A stretch of DNA of 64,000 bases, taken from assembly GCA_937901745.1 (NCBI GenBank), contig CALGSZ010000130.1, forward strand, positions 22,195-86,194. Direction: 5' to 3'. This DNA comes from an uncultured Chloroflexota bacterium. Lineage in GTDB: Bacteria; Chloroflexota; Chloroflexia; Thermomicrobiales; UBA6265. Both the position numbers and the translations under genes were made by a program. This document shows positions 8,319-16,705 of this stretch, one piece after another. Numbering within the stretch: position 1 is the stretch's first letter; the number at the start of each line of letters is the position of its first letter. The notes beneath the pieces were generated by a model. The model had not been told where the DNA came from. It was given only the letters and a program-made list of their open reading frames with translations, and made no database searches.

Positions 8319-9317
8319 TCATGCTGCCGATTCTGGCACTTCCTCGATCAACGCCCGGAGGACATCGTCCGCCGTCAACCCGCTGGCTTCAGCCTCGAAA
8401 TTGAGAATGATCCGGTGCCGCAGCGCCGGCAGCGCGACCGCCCGCACATCCTCGAACGCGACGTTGAGCCGTCCTTCCATCAGCGCCCGGATCTTCGCGC
8501 CAAGCACGATCGCTTGCGCTCCCCGCGGGCTCACGCCATACCGAACGTACCGCTTGACCATCGGCGTCGCTCGCTCGCTCTCCGGGTGCGTTGCCAGCAC
8601 CAGCCGGACGACGTAGTCGCTGACATGGCTCGCGATCGGCACCTGCCGGGCCAGCCGCCCCATCGCCAAGATCGTCTGACCGTCAGCCGCCTTCTGCGAC
8701 GAGTACTCCAGATCCGAAGTCGTCCGCCGCAGAATCTCCGCGAGATCGTCCGCCGACGGATACGGCACGAGCAGCTTGAAGAAGAACCGGTCCAGCTGCG
8801 CCTCCGGCAGCGGGTAGGTACCCTCCATTTCGAGCGGGTTCTGCGTCGCCAGAACGAAGAACGGTTGCGCCAGCGGGTGGATTTCGTTCGCAACGCTGAC
8901 CGTCTTGTCCTGCATCGCCTCAAGCAACGCGGCCTGCGTCTTCGGCGTGGCCCGGTTGATCTCATCGGCCAGGATCAGGTTGGCGAAGATCGGCCCCGGC
9001 TGAAACTCGAACCGCCGCCGCCCCTGCTCGTCCTCCATCAGGATGTTGGTCCCGGTGATATCGGCGGGCATCAGGTCCGGCGTGAACTGAATGCGGCTGA
9101 ATTGCAGGTCGAGCGCGTCGGACAGCGTCCGGACGAGCATCGTCTTGCCGAGACCAGGCACTCCTTCGAGCAGCGCGTGGCCGCCCGCGACGAGGCAGAT
9201 CAAGACCTCCCGTACGATCGCCGCCTGACCAACCATCGTCTTGGCGACTTCTTCTTCGATCCGGTGCGCGACCTCCCGGAAGGTCGTGACCGACATTTCC
9301 GTTTCGACAACTGTCAT
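8319..9317 (-). CDS. MoxR-family AAA+ ATPase
   Basis: A 332-residue AAA+ ATPase of the MoxR class, which usually remodels or activates partner proteins, often with von Willebrand A-domain partners. Walker A is GVPGLGKT, Walker B LILADEINRA, and sensor 1 lies in FFVLATQNPLEMEGTYPLPEAQ, a MoxR hallmark; the C-terminal lid ends near residue 332. ATG 9317 has GAGG about 7 bases upstream and is preferred over ATG 9296. It lies about 75 bases downstream of the polysaccharide operon on the same strand. No DUF58 or VWA gene follows, unlike most MoxR loci: the next 700 bases are repeats. Confidence 0.88.
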   Translation of the reverse strand: MTVVETEMSVTTFREVAHRIEEEVAKTMVGQAAIVREVLICLVAGGHALLEGVPGLGKTMLVRTLSDALDLQFSRIQFTPDLMPADITGTNILMEDEQGRRRFEFQPGPIFANLILADEINRATPKTQAALLEAMQDKTVSVANEIHPLAQPFFVLATQNPLEMEGTYPLPEAQLDRFFFKLLVPYPSADDLAEILRRTTSDLEYSSQKAADGQTILAMGRLARQVPIASHVSDYVVRLVLATHPESERATPMVKRYVRYGVSPRGAQAIVLGAKIRALMEGRLNVAFEDVRAVALPALRHRIILNFEAEASGLTADDVLRALIEEVPESAA

Positions 9318-9392
9318 GGCGAACCTCGGATGTGCGAACGGAAAGTGCCACTGAGCGGCAGTACGGGCGGAGAGGTCTGGCCGAGACTCAGA

Positions 9393-9545
9393 TTACGTTC
9401 GGATGATCACGATCACGGCCACCGCCACACACATCAGAACAATACCACCGATCGCCACAACGCCAATCAATATGATGCTTGCCTTATCCGATATTCTGCG
9501 TCGCTCAGGCTTCCGTTCTTCCGTCGCGGGTCCTTCCGCCGTCAT
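9393..9545 (-). CDS. Small single-pass membrane protein
   Basis: Fifty residues: a charged N-terminus (TEERKPERRRISDKA) and one long hydrophobic segment running to the C-terminus (ILIGVVAIGGIVLMCVAVAV). The ATG at 9543-9545 overlaps the stop of the upstream glycosyltransferase in an ATGA arrangement, which decides the start over a longer frame to 9599. This suggests translational coupling to the polysaccharide operon. The function is unknown; such proteins can act as accessory subunits of membrane assemblies. Confidence 0.55.
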   Translation of the reverse strand: MTAEGPATEERKPERRRISDKASIILIGVVAIGGIVLMCVAVAVIVIIRT

Positions 9546-10702
9546 CTCTGTGCTGCCTCCCGAATGGCCGCGGCGACGACTTCCCCCGCCGCATCCCACC
9601 GATAGCGACGGGCGCGCTGCTGCCGTGCCGCCACCGCCTCAGGCGACGACTCCGCCGGATTGAGCGCGCGCAGGATCGCTGCCGCCAGCGCCTCCGCGTC
9701 CGCCGGCTCGACGTACGTCGCGCAATCGCCGCCAACCTCCCGCAGCGCCGGCGCCGTGCTGGCGACGACCGGCCGGCCCGCGGCCAGCGCCTCCAGCACC
9801 GGCAGGCCAAATCCCTCGTACCAGGACGGATAGATGACGACGCTGGCCCCGGCGTAGAGCCCCGGCAACGCCTCGTCCGGCACGTAGTCGAGCAGGCGCA
9901 CGCGACCGGCGCGGACCAGCGGCTCCGCCGAGGCCAGAATCGGTTCCGTCTCCCAACCCGGCCGCCCGGCAACGACCAGCGGAATGTCGAGATCCCGCTC
10001 CAAGAACGAGATCGCGCGAAAGAGCGTCACGTGGTTCTTGCGCGGCTCCAGCGTCCCGACCGTCAGCAGGTAGCGCTCGGGCACGCCGAGCCGCCCTCGC
10101 TCCTCGGCGGTCAGCGGCGTCGTCGTGAAAAAGCGCTCCTCGACGCCGTTGGGCGCTACCACGATCTTGCCCGGATTGACCCGGTACCGCTCGATCAAGT
10201 CTCGGCGCGTCGTCTCGGACACGGCCACAACCCGCCGCGCTGCCGCCACTTGACGCGGCACCACCGCGCACAGATAGCGCCGCAGCGGCGCCGGAGCCCG
10301 CTCCGGGCAGATCTCGAACGCCAAGTCGTGCACCGTGACGACGCTCGGCGTCCGCAAAGCTGGCGGAGCCGTGAAATCGGGCGAATAGACGACATCTGCC
10401 GGGAAGCGCGTCAGCGCCTGGATCGGAACCGGGATTCGCGCCCGGTACCAAAGCTGATCCATCCGCCGCCGGCTCAGCGGCGCGCGCGACGTTCTCGGCG
10501 CCGACAGCGAGTCGAACTGCTCCAGCGTCGCGGTCGCGAACGGCGCCGGACCGGGCCGCTCCGCCGCGTACCAAAGGAGCACGTCCGGATCCCCGAGTGC
10601 CCGGACAGCGGCGGGGACCACCTGCCGGGAATAGCGGCCGATGCCCGCTCCCTGATTGAAAGCGGCGCTGGCATCGATCAGAAGGCGAAGGCGCTGTCCC
10701 AT
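9542..10702 (-). CDS. Glycosyltransferase family 4 (GT-B fold)
   Basis: A 386-residue GT4 enzyme that should transfer a sugar from a nucleotide sugar to a growing glycan at the cytoplasmic membrane face. The N-terminal domain starts with LLIDASAAFNQGAGIGRYSR, typical of WbaZ/mannosyltransferase-like GT4. The C-terminal domain has LLTVGTLEPRKNH, then VVIYPSWYEGFGLPVLEALA, containing the E-x7-E motif that binds the donor. The ATG at 10702 begins 14 bases after the flippase-like gene ends; its stop overlaps the next small gene. It belongs to the cell-surface polysaccharide operon. Donor and acceptor are not deducible. Confidence 0.85.
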   Translation of the reverse strand: MGQRLRLLIDASAAFNQGAGIGRYSRQVVPAAVRALGDPDVLLWYAAERPGPAPFATATLEQFDSLSAPRTSRAPLSRRRMDQLWYRARIPVPIQALTRFPADVVYSPDFTAPPALRTPSVVTVHDLAFEICPERAPAPLRRYLCAVVPRQVAAARRVVAVSETTRRDLIERYRVNPGKIVVAPNGVEERFFTTTPLTAEERGRLGVPERYLLTVGTLEPRKNHVTLFRAISFLERDLDIPLVVAGRPGWETEPILASAEPLVRAGRVRLLDYVPDEALPGLYAGASVVIYPSWYEGFGLPVLEALAAGRPVVASTAPALREVGGDCATYVEPADAEALAAAILRALNPAESSPEAVAARQQRARRYRWDAAGEVVAAAIREAAQR

Positions 10703-10715
10703 CGCCCCTACCTCG

Positions 10716-11843
10716 TCACCGCACGTCGTTGCGGAGCCGCCTCAGATACAGGACGAGTCCAACCGCGACGAGGCTCCAGTAGGTCAACAGACGGTCCAGC
10801 ACCGCGATCGAGCCGCCCAGCGAGGACTCGACGCCGACCAGCTTCAGCACGCTGATCACCGCGACCTCGACGACGCCGAGACCAGCGGGCGTGACCGGCA
10901 AGGTCGTCAGCAGCGCGCCCATCAGCGAGACGAACGCCGCCGTCGGCACGCTGATTTCCGCGCCCACCGCCGACGCGACGAGGAAAAAGCGCAGCCCATC
11001 CGCCACCCAGATCAAGACGCTGACGCCGAGCGGCCGCCACGGATTGCGCAGGCACGCGAAGATCGCGTCGTGGAGATGGCCGAACTGCGATTGGAACCGC
11101 GCTGGCAGCCGTTGCTGGACGGCATTCCTCGCGAACCACAGCGCCAAGACGCCGATGAAGCCGACCGCCAGCAGCGCCAGCCCCATCGTCAGGGTCCGGG
11201 TCGCCTCTTGCGGCAGGTGCCCACGGAACGCGATTGCTCCAGCGCCGGCCATCGTCGCGAAGAGCACCACCAGGTCGGTCAGCCGCTCCGCCAGGATCGT
11301 CCCGAACGAGGCGCTGAACGACGCGCCAGTCTCCCGCTTCGCGAGGAACGCGCGGTAGGCGTCGCCGAGCTTCGCCGGCACGACGCTGTTGACGAACCAG
11401 GAGAGCATGATGATCTCGGCGAACCGGCGCGCGGGCGGAACGGTATAGCCGCGATCCTGCCGAATACCGGCCTCCTCCATCATCCAGCGCCACCGCACCG
11501 CGCGCAGCCCGAAGGAGCCGTAGTAGAGCGCGCAGGCAAGCGCGTAGAGGCGAAGGTCGGCATGGCGGATGTTCCGCCACACCGCGCCGATATTGATGTC
11601 CAGGCGGAAGAAGAAAAAGACGAGGATGCCGACCGCGATCAGGAACGAGAGGATCGTATGCGGCTGCAGCAAGCGCCGTCCGAGCGGCTCCGGCTGCCGG
11701 GCCTCTTGCTCCTCGCCACTCGGTGCGGCGACCGCCCCCGCGTTCACTGGCGACGCTGGCATCTCCGCGGTCGCCTCCGCCGCAGCGCCATCGGCCCCGG
11801 CGAGCCGGTCTGCAACTGGACTGGATCGCCGCCGCGGCATCAT
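10716..11843 (-). CDS. Lysylphosphatidylglycerol synthase TM-region/UPF0104-type membrane protein
   Basis: A polytopic protein of 375 residues with a Pro/Ala-rich cytosolic N-terminus (~55 residues) and about eight membrane segments. RLYALACALYYGSFGLRAVR, SWFVNSVVPAKLGDAYRAFL and LTTLPVTPAGLGVVEVAVIS mark the PF03706 fold, found in MprF flippase domains and in many glycan gene clusters. It probably moves or handles a lipid-linked glycan intermediate across the membrane; that role is inferred from family and context. The start ATGATG at 11843 overlaps the preceding stop by 4 bases. Confidence 0.8.
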   Translation of the reverse strand: MMPRRRSSPVADRLAGADGAAAEATAEMPASPVNAGAVAAPSGEEQEARQPEPLGRRLLQPHTILSFLIAVGILVFFFFRLDINIGAVWRNIRHADLRLYALACALYYGSFGLRAVRWRWMMEEAGIRQDRGYTVPPARRFAEIIMLSWFVNSVVPAKLGDAYRAFLAKRETGASFSASFGTILAERLTDLVVLFATMAGAGAIAFRGHLPQEATRTLTMGLALLAVGFIGVLALWFARNAVQQRLPARFQSQFGHLHDAIFACLRNPWRPLGVSVLIWVADGLRFFLVASAVGAEISVPTAAFVSLMGALLTTLPVTPAGLGVVEVAVISVLKLVGVESSLGGSIAVLDRLLTYWSLVAVGLVLYLRRLRNDVR

Positions 11844-13291
11844 CCGGCCGCCACCCGCGCGACGGGCAACTCAGCCGCGAAATGGGTCGGCGCGCGACTC
11901 TGGCCGGTCGTCAATGCCCAGACCACCGCCAGTTGCAGCCCGAGACTGAGCACGTGCAGATACTCCACGAGATTGTGGGCGGCGACCGCAGTCGTGACGC
12001 CGATCGCCCCGACGACGAGCGCGCGAGAAGCGCCATCGCCCGCCTCACGCAGCCGCCGCCACAAGGTCCGCGCCACCACGCCGATCAGCGCGAGATACGC
12101 TACCAACCCGGTGACCCCGGCCTGCGCCAGCGCCTGGAGATAGGCGTTGTGGGCGTGCCCACGTGGAATCCGAAAGCGCCAGACCTGCGTCATCTCCCGA
12201 AACCGCTCGTTGAAGTTGCCGGCGCCCACCCCGAGGATCGGCTGCCGCCGCGCCATCTCGATCGCCGCCCGCCAATGCGCCGCTCGCTCGTGCGAGGCAA
12301 AGTTCGCTACCGTTACCTGCTGCTCCCCGCCGGACGCGATCGCCTCCGGCCCGATCCTCTGTACAATTCGCGTGCCGAGAGGTGTAAGGAGCACGACGAC
12401 AACCGCCACGGGCGCCGCCACAAGGCCGATCCGGCGCACTCGCCCGCCACTGAGCCAGACAACCGCAGCGATCCCAGCCGCAAACCCAAGGATACCCCCG
12501 CGCGACTGCGTCAGCGCGAGCGCCGCGGTTCCCATCAAGACAGCGGCCCAACCGGCCATCGTCCACCGGCCCGCGCGTAGGATACTCGCGCCAGCCCGAT
12601 CGGCGACGACCAGCGCGATGAAGAGTGGAACCGTCATCTCCAGATAACCGGCGAACGGGTTCGGCTCGCCGAACGTCCCGAACGCCCGCGTGATCCCGCC
12701 AGCCGAGAAGGACGGTGGCCCCGCCCGCGTCGCCACCTGCCAGAACGCCAGGAGCGCCATCGCCGCCGTCGCCGCCATCATCGCGCCCACGATTGGCAAG
12801 CGATCCCGGCCGGACGCGATCACCTGCCGCGCCATCACGTAGACGGCGAGCGCGACGCCCCAGCGGTAGACCTCCCCGGCCCACGCGCCGAGATCGCGCG
12901 CCACCGCGCCGCTGGCGACGAGGACGACGACGTAGACGAGCCAGGCCGCGCCGATCCCATCAACGACGATCGGCGACCGCTGCACCGCGCACCGCAGCAG
13001 CCAACCTGCCAGCCCGGCCATGACGACGACCTTCGTCGCGGTCAAGCCCGCCGGGCCTTCGAGCGCCCGCTGCACCGGAACGGACGCCACGATCGCCGCC
13101 ACCGCCCATTCCGGCGCCCATATTGCGCAGGCCCCCGTCGCCAGCCCGATCAGCCCGAGCACGACGAGCGGCAGCGGCAGAACGACGAACGCGGCAGCGC
13201 CGCCAAGCGCCACCATCCCGATCGCGATGACGCGCCAGTCGAGACCAAACGGCGCGGAATGGACCGGTTCTGGCCGGGCCGGGCACATCAT
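11840..13291 (-). CDS. O-antigen ligase/polymerase-like (Wzy_C) membrane protein 1
   Basis: About 483 residues with 10-12 predicted membrane segments. It has the Wzy_C signature: a long periplasmic loop with ASHERAAHWRAAIEMARRQP, ILGVGAGNFNERF and RGHAHNAYLQALAQAGV, including the His-Asn-x-Tyr motif. Such proteins polymerise or ligate lipid-linked polysaccharides on the outer membrane face. The start at 13291 is chosen because its ATG overlaps the stop of the previous gene (ATGA); the frame remains open to 13393 but this would overlap the upstream gene by 100 bases. It is adjacent to a second copy of the family. Confidence 0.85.
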   Translation of the reverse strand: MMCPARPEPVHSAPFGLDWRVIAIGMVALGGAAAFVVLPLPLVVLGLIGLATGACAIWAPEWAVAAIVASVPVQRALEGPAGLTATKVVVMAGLAGWLLRCAVQRSPIVVDGIGAAWLVYVVVLVASGAVARDLGAWAGEVYRWGVALAVYVMARQVIASGRDRLPIVGAMMAATAAMALLAFWQVATRAGPPSFSAGGITRAFGTFGEPNPFAGYLEMTVPLFIALVVADRAGASILRAGRWTMAGWAAVLMGTAALALTQSRGGILGFAAGIAAVVWLSGGRVRRIGLVAAPVAVVVVLLTPLGTRIVQRIGPEAIASGGEQQVTVANFASHERAAHWRAAIEMARRQPILGVGAGNFNERFREMTQVWRFRIPRGHAHNAYLQALAQAGVTGLVAYLALIGVVARTLWRRLREAGDGASRALVVGAIGVTTAVAAHNLVEYLHVLSLGLQLAVVWALTTGQSRAPTHFAAELPVARVAAG

Positions 13292-14742
13292 GCGGCGCCC
13301 GTCCTCTCCGGAACCGGCTGAGCGACGCGATCGCCCGCCGCGTCTTGCCCTTGCCGCGACAGGTGGAACTCGAGCAGCGCGACGAAGAACCACGTCATCA
13401 CGGCCAGGTCGGGCAGGAAAAAGCTGTTGTCAACAAGCCCGTGAACCACTCCGCCGACCAGCGCCGCCGCCGCGCCCACCGCCACGCCCCCGGCCGCCAC
13501 CGCCTGGCGTCGGATGCGAGCCAGCGCCCAGCCAAGCGCCCCGATCATCGCCGCGAGCACGACGAGGCCTGCCAAGCCGAGCCGGAGCCAGAAATCCAGC
13601 ACGAGGTTATGGGGATGCGACGTGTACCGCTCCGCCCAACCCGCCGGATCGACGTAGCGCGGCCGGTATTGATAGAGGAACTGATCCAGACCGACGCCGA
13701 AGATCGGATGATCGCGGATCATGCGGATGCTGGCCGACCAGAGCAGCTCGCGGGTAGACGCCGACCCATCGGAGCCAGTCGCCAGCAGGCGCTGCTCCGC
13801 CAGCATGCCGAACGCGGCGACTGCGACCACGGTCGAGACCATCAGCCATCGCCACGCGCCTTTCGACCGCGCCAGCCAGATGATCGTCGCCCCGCCGGCC
13901 ACCGCCGCCAGGAACCCGCCTCGCGAGACCGTACTGGCGAGCCCCGCCCCAATCGCGATCAGGACCGGCGCCAGCCGGCGGCGCTTTTCCGCCTCGACGA
14001 GCGCCATGCCGCCGAGCAGCAGCCCGACGCGCTCCAAGTAGAGCGCCAGATGGTTCGGATGGGAGTACGGACCGGTCGCCCGCCGGGCCGCGTCCGCCTC
14101 GATTGTCCCGTACCCCGTCAGTACCTGAACGGCGCCGACGAGCGCCGCCACCACCGCGGCCGCCACAAAAGCGGTAATGAGCAGCCGCTCGCCGCCCCGG
14201 CGTAGCGTCCACCGCGCGAGCGCGATGATCGCCACTGGCTCCAGGATCACCAGCCGGTACTCGCGCAGGCTCTCACCGATGTGGCGAGGATCGGCGACGG
14301 TGAAGAGCGAGAGCGTCGCGGCGGCGATGAGCACGATCGGTAGCGCCAGCGTCGGCAGCGGCCTTAGCAGCCGGCTCACGACCGTAAGCGAGCGGGACCG
14401 AACGACCTCAAGCGCGACTTGCGCCGCCAAGCCGATGGTCCCTAGGACGATCGCCAGCTCCAGGAGGCTGAAGCGCGATTCCCCGACCGAGACGGGTTGG
14501 AGAACCAGCGGCACGCTCGCCAGCGCGGCGGCGGTCGCGGCTGCCGGCGCGATCACCGCCGCAACACCAGCGCAGGCGATTGCGAGCAGCGCAACCGGCA
14601 AGGGCACGCCGATCGCCAGCGTCAGCCCTGCCAGCAGCAGCGCGGCCAGAGCGCCGAGGTCGGTGACACGCCCCGCGCCTAGCGAGCGCTGCGCGCGCGA
14701 GAGGAATCCATCAGTGGTAGCCGACCGGTCGAGTGCGATCAT
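13288..14742 (-). CDS. O-antigen ligase/polymerase-like (Wzy_C) membrane protein 2
   Basis: About 484 residues with many hydrophobic segments. The Wzy_C loop is recognisable: RATGPYSHPNHLALYLE, STRELLWSASIRMIRDHP, IFGVGLDQFLYQYRPRY and TSHPHNLVLDFWLRLGLAG. The start is set at ATG 14742, where ATGA overlaps the upstream stop; ATGs at 14748 and 14763 are possible. It shares fold but little close sequence with its downstream neighbour, so the pair may divide polymerase and ligase roles or act on different glycans. That division is inference. Confidence 0.85.
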   Translation of the reverse strand: MIALDRSATTDGFLSRAQRSLGAGRVTDLGALAALLLAGLTLAIGVPLPVALLAIACAGVAAVIAPAAATAAALASVPLVLQPVSVGESRFSLLELAIVLGTIGLAAQVALEVVRSRSLTVVSRLLRPLPTLALPIVLIAAATLSLFTVADPRHIGESLREYRLVILEPVAIIALARWTLRRGGERLLITAFVAAAVVAALVGAVQVLTGYGTIEADAARRATGPYSHPNHLALYLERVGLLLGGMALVEAEKRRRLAPVLIAIGAGLASTVSRGGFLAAVAGGATIIWLARSKGAWRWLMVSTVVAVAAFGMLAEQRLLATGSDGSASTRELLWSASIRMIRDHPIFGVGLDQFLYQYRPRYVDPAGWAERYTSHPHNLVLDFWLRLGLAGLVVLAAMIGALGWALARIRRQAVAAGGVAVGAAAALVGGVVHGLVDNSFFLPDLAVMTWFFVALLEFHLSRQGQDAAGDRVAQPVPERTGAA

Positions 14743-16571
14743 GCCCATCGAGCCGGTCGCCAATCGGGAAGGTGCGGCAGCGGTGGTCGCAACTCGACGC
14801 CGCGTCGTCGCTGGAGATACCCCGCACGCAGCGCCGCGACGTACGCTACCTCACGGAAGGCGAGGACGAGCAGCACCAGCGCCGTCATCGCCAGGATCAC
14901 AACCGGCCACATCAACGGCGCGTCCCGAGCCACGACCAATCCGCCGATCGTGAGCCGAGCCGCGCCGGTGGGCAAAGCCCCTTTCCCGTCCAACGTGATC
15001 GTCAGGACGTGCAACCCGTCGTCGAGTCCCGACGCCAGCGTGATCGGCACGTCCTGCGCCCGATAATAAGACAAGTCGATCCGCGTTGCGTCGCCATCGC
15101 TCTCCCACCCCGGCAGCGGCCCACCATCCAGCGTCACGCGCGCGACCCCGGCTTGCGGACTTTGCCGCAGGTAGGCGCTGACCGCGGTCCCGTAGAAGCG
15201 CAGCGTTACCGAGGCCCCGACCTCGCTCGTCGTGCGGAAGACGCGCTCGACCCCGTCGATCTGCAAGTGCTGCCGCCCCCACGTCCCTTGATAGACGACG
15301 GGTCGCGCCTCGGTCGGCACATAGCCGGTCGAGGCAGCCGTGCCAGCCGCGCTGGTACCGTACTCAGCGAGCTTGCGGAACGTCAGCGAGGCGGATCCGT
15401 CCGGACCGAACAGCGCATAGCCGGCGGCATCCTCGCTCCGGGGCACCAAGTCCCAATAGAACATCGGCCCAACCCACGGCCACTCGGCTCTGGCCCGCTT
15501 GACCGCCGCCACGCTGAAGTCGGCCTGCTCTTCTTCTGAGACCTTCCGCCCCGGACCGCCGTCCCATCCGACATGCGTCAGCCAAATCGGCCGCGTCTGA
15601 TCACCTTCCTCGATCAGCAGCTCCCGGAACAGCACTGCCCGCGAGAAGTTCGTTCGATCCGGCCGGACGCGCCGGTCGTACGGCGACGCCGTCCCACCAT
15701 CCACTCGCGCCGAGACGATGTCGAAGTACGACTCGGCGTCGATCTCGTAGAGCCGGCGGAGAAACTGGAGATCGGAGCTGCCGTTGCCCGGATCGAGCTC
15801 CGCGACAACGATGCGCGTCTCCGGACTCGCCAGCCGCACCGCGTTGAATCCCAGCGCCAGGAGCGACAGGTACTCCTCCGGCCGCGCCGCCCGGCCACCC
15901 CAGTGATCGGCGTTGTTCGGCAGGTCCCAGAGCTGGACGAAGGGAACGCGCGCTTGGTAGTGCCGGGCGAACTCCGAGGCGAAGTTCGCGAAATCCTCCA
16001 TCCGCGCCGGCGGAGCGTCGGTCGTCGGCGCCGCGTCCGGAGCGCGCGCCCACGCAGGAGCGTCCACGAGCACGCCGAGGATCTGAATGCCGTGGACATT
16101 GAACGCCTCGACGACCCGGTCGTACGCCTCCCATGTGAACTCGCCCCGCTGCGGCTCGATCCGAGACCAGGAGAATGGCTGACGGACGTAGAGGAACCCC
16201 GCCTCCTTCAGCGCCGCCGCGATCGCCTCATAGCCTGAGGGGTCGAACAGCAGAAGATCGACGTTCGTCGCCAGCTCGCGGCCGGATGCCTGCAAGACGA
16301 ACGGCGGGTTCGCGCTCGTCTCGACGCCGCGATGCAGGTAGACGTTGGCAATCGCCCCGCCGATCGCAACGCACAGCCCGAGGAGCACGAACACGACCGC
16401 GCGGGCAATGCGCGCCGCATCGTCGTCGGCATGACTCTCGCCGACGAGATCGCCGATGACCCGGCCGGCTGGCCGCCTCACGCGCTCCGGAGTCCCGGAT
16501 TCCGCGCTCGACTGGCCGTTGCTCCTAGCTCCCACCCGCGGGCGTGCCCGCTGCGTCCCCATCGTCGCCAA
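14739..16571 (-). CDS. Membrane-anchored glycoside hydrolase-like (GH39/cellulase-type TIM barrel) protein, catalytic residues replaced
   Basis: A 610-residue protein with a basic, disordered N-terminus, a membrane segment at ~58-79, an extracytoplasmic barrel at ~100-400, a beta-rich domain at ~420-545 and a second membrane segment at ~553-573. The barrel has the GH-A pattern: VRQPFSWSRIEPQRGEFTWE early, VQLWDLPNNADHWGG at strand 4, IWLTHVGWDGG at strand 7. At the usual acid/base position (W-N-E-P-N) it reads W-D-L-P-N (215-219); at the nucleophile position (T-E-x-G-W) it reads T-H-V-G-W (H333). It may bind glycan rather than cleave it. It is the first gene of the polysaccharide operon. ATG 16571 is used; 16562 is an alternative. 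Confidence 0.75.
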   Translation of the reverse strand: MATMGTQRARPRVGARSNGQSSAESGTPERVRRPAGRVIGDLVGESHADDDAARIARAVVFVLLGLCVAIGGAIANVYLHRGVETSANPPFVLQASGRELATNVDLLLFDPSGYEAIAAALKEAGFLYVRQPFSWSRIEPQRGEFTWEAYDRVVEAFNVHGIQILGVLVDAPAWARAPDAAPTTDAPPARMEDFANFASEFARHYQARVPFVQLWDLPNNADHWGGRAARPEEYLSLLALGFNAVRLASPETRIVVAELDPGNGSSDLQFLRRLYEIDAESYFDIVSARVDGGTASPYDRRVRPDRTNFSRAVLFRELLIEEGDQTRPIWLTHVGWDGGPGRKVSEEEQADFSVAAVKRARAEWPWVGPMFYWDLVPRSEDAAGYALFGPDGSASLTFRKLAEYGTSAAGTAASTGYVPTEARPVVYQGTWGRQHLQIDGVERVFRTTSEVGASVTLRFYGTAVSAYLRQSPQAGVARVTLDGGPLPGWESDGDATRIDLSYYRAQDVPITLASGLDDGLHVLTITLDGKGALPTGAARLTIGGLVVARDAPLMWPVVILAMTALVLLVLAFREVAYVAALRAGYLQRRRGVELRPPLPHLPDWRPARWA

Positions 16572-16705
16572 TGTCGCGAACCGCTCCCCTCGGATTCGAG
16601 CGGGACAATGCCGGCCCGTCGCCCCTGGCCGGACGGGGAGAGTATAGGCCGGGCAGCGTCCCGCGGTCCCTGGCAGGCGGCGCGGCTCTACGTAACTGAC
16701 GTATC

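Noticed and set aside
8172..9605. A 477-codon plus-strand frame over moxR
   Set aside because: Antisense shadow of the MoxR ATPase, starting in the hairpin repeats.
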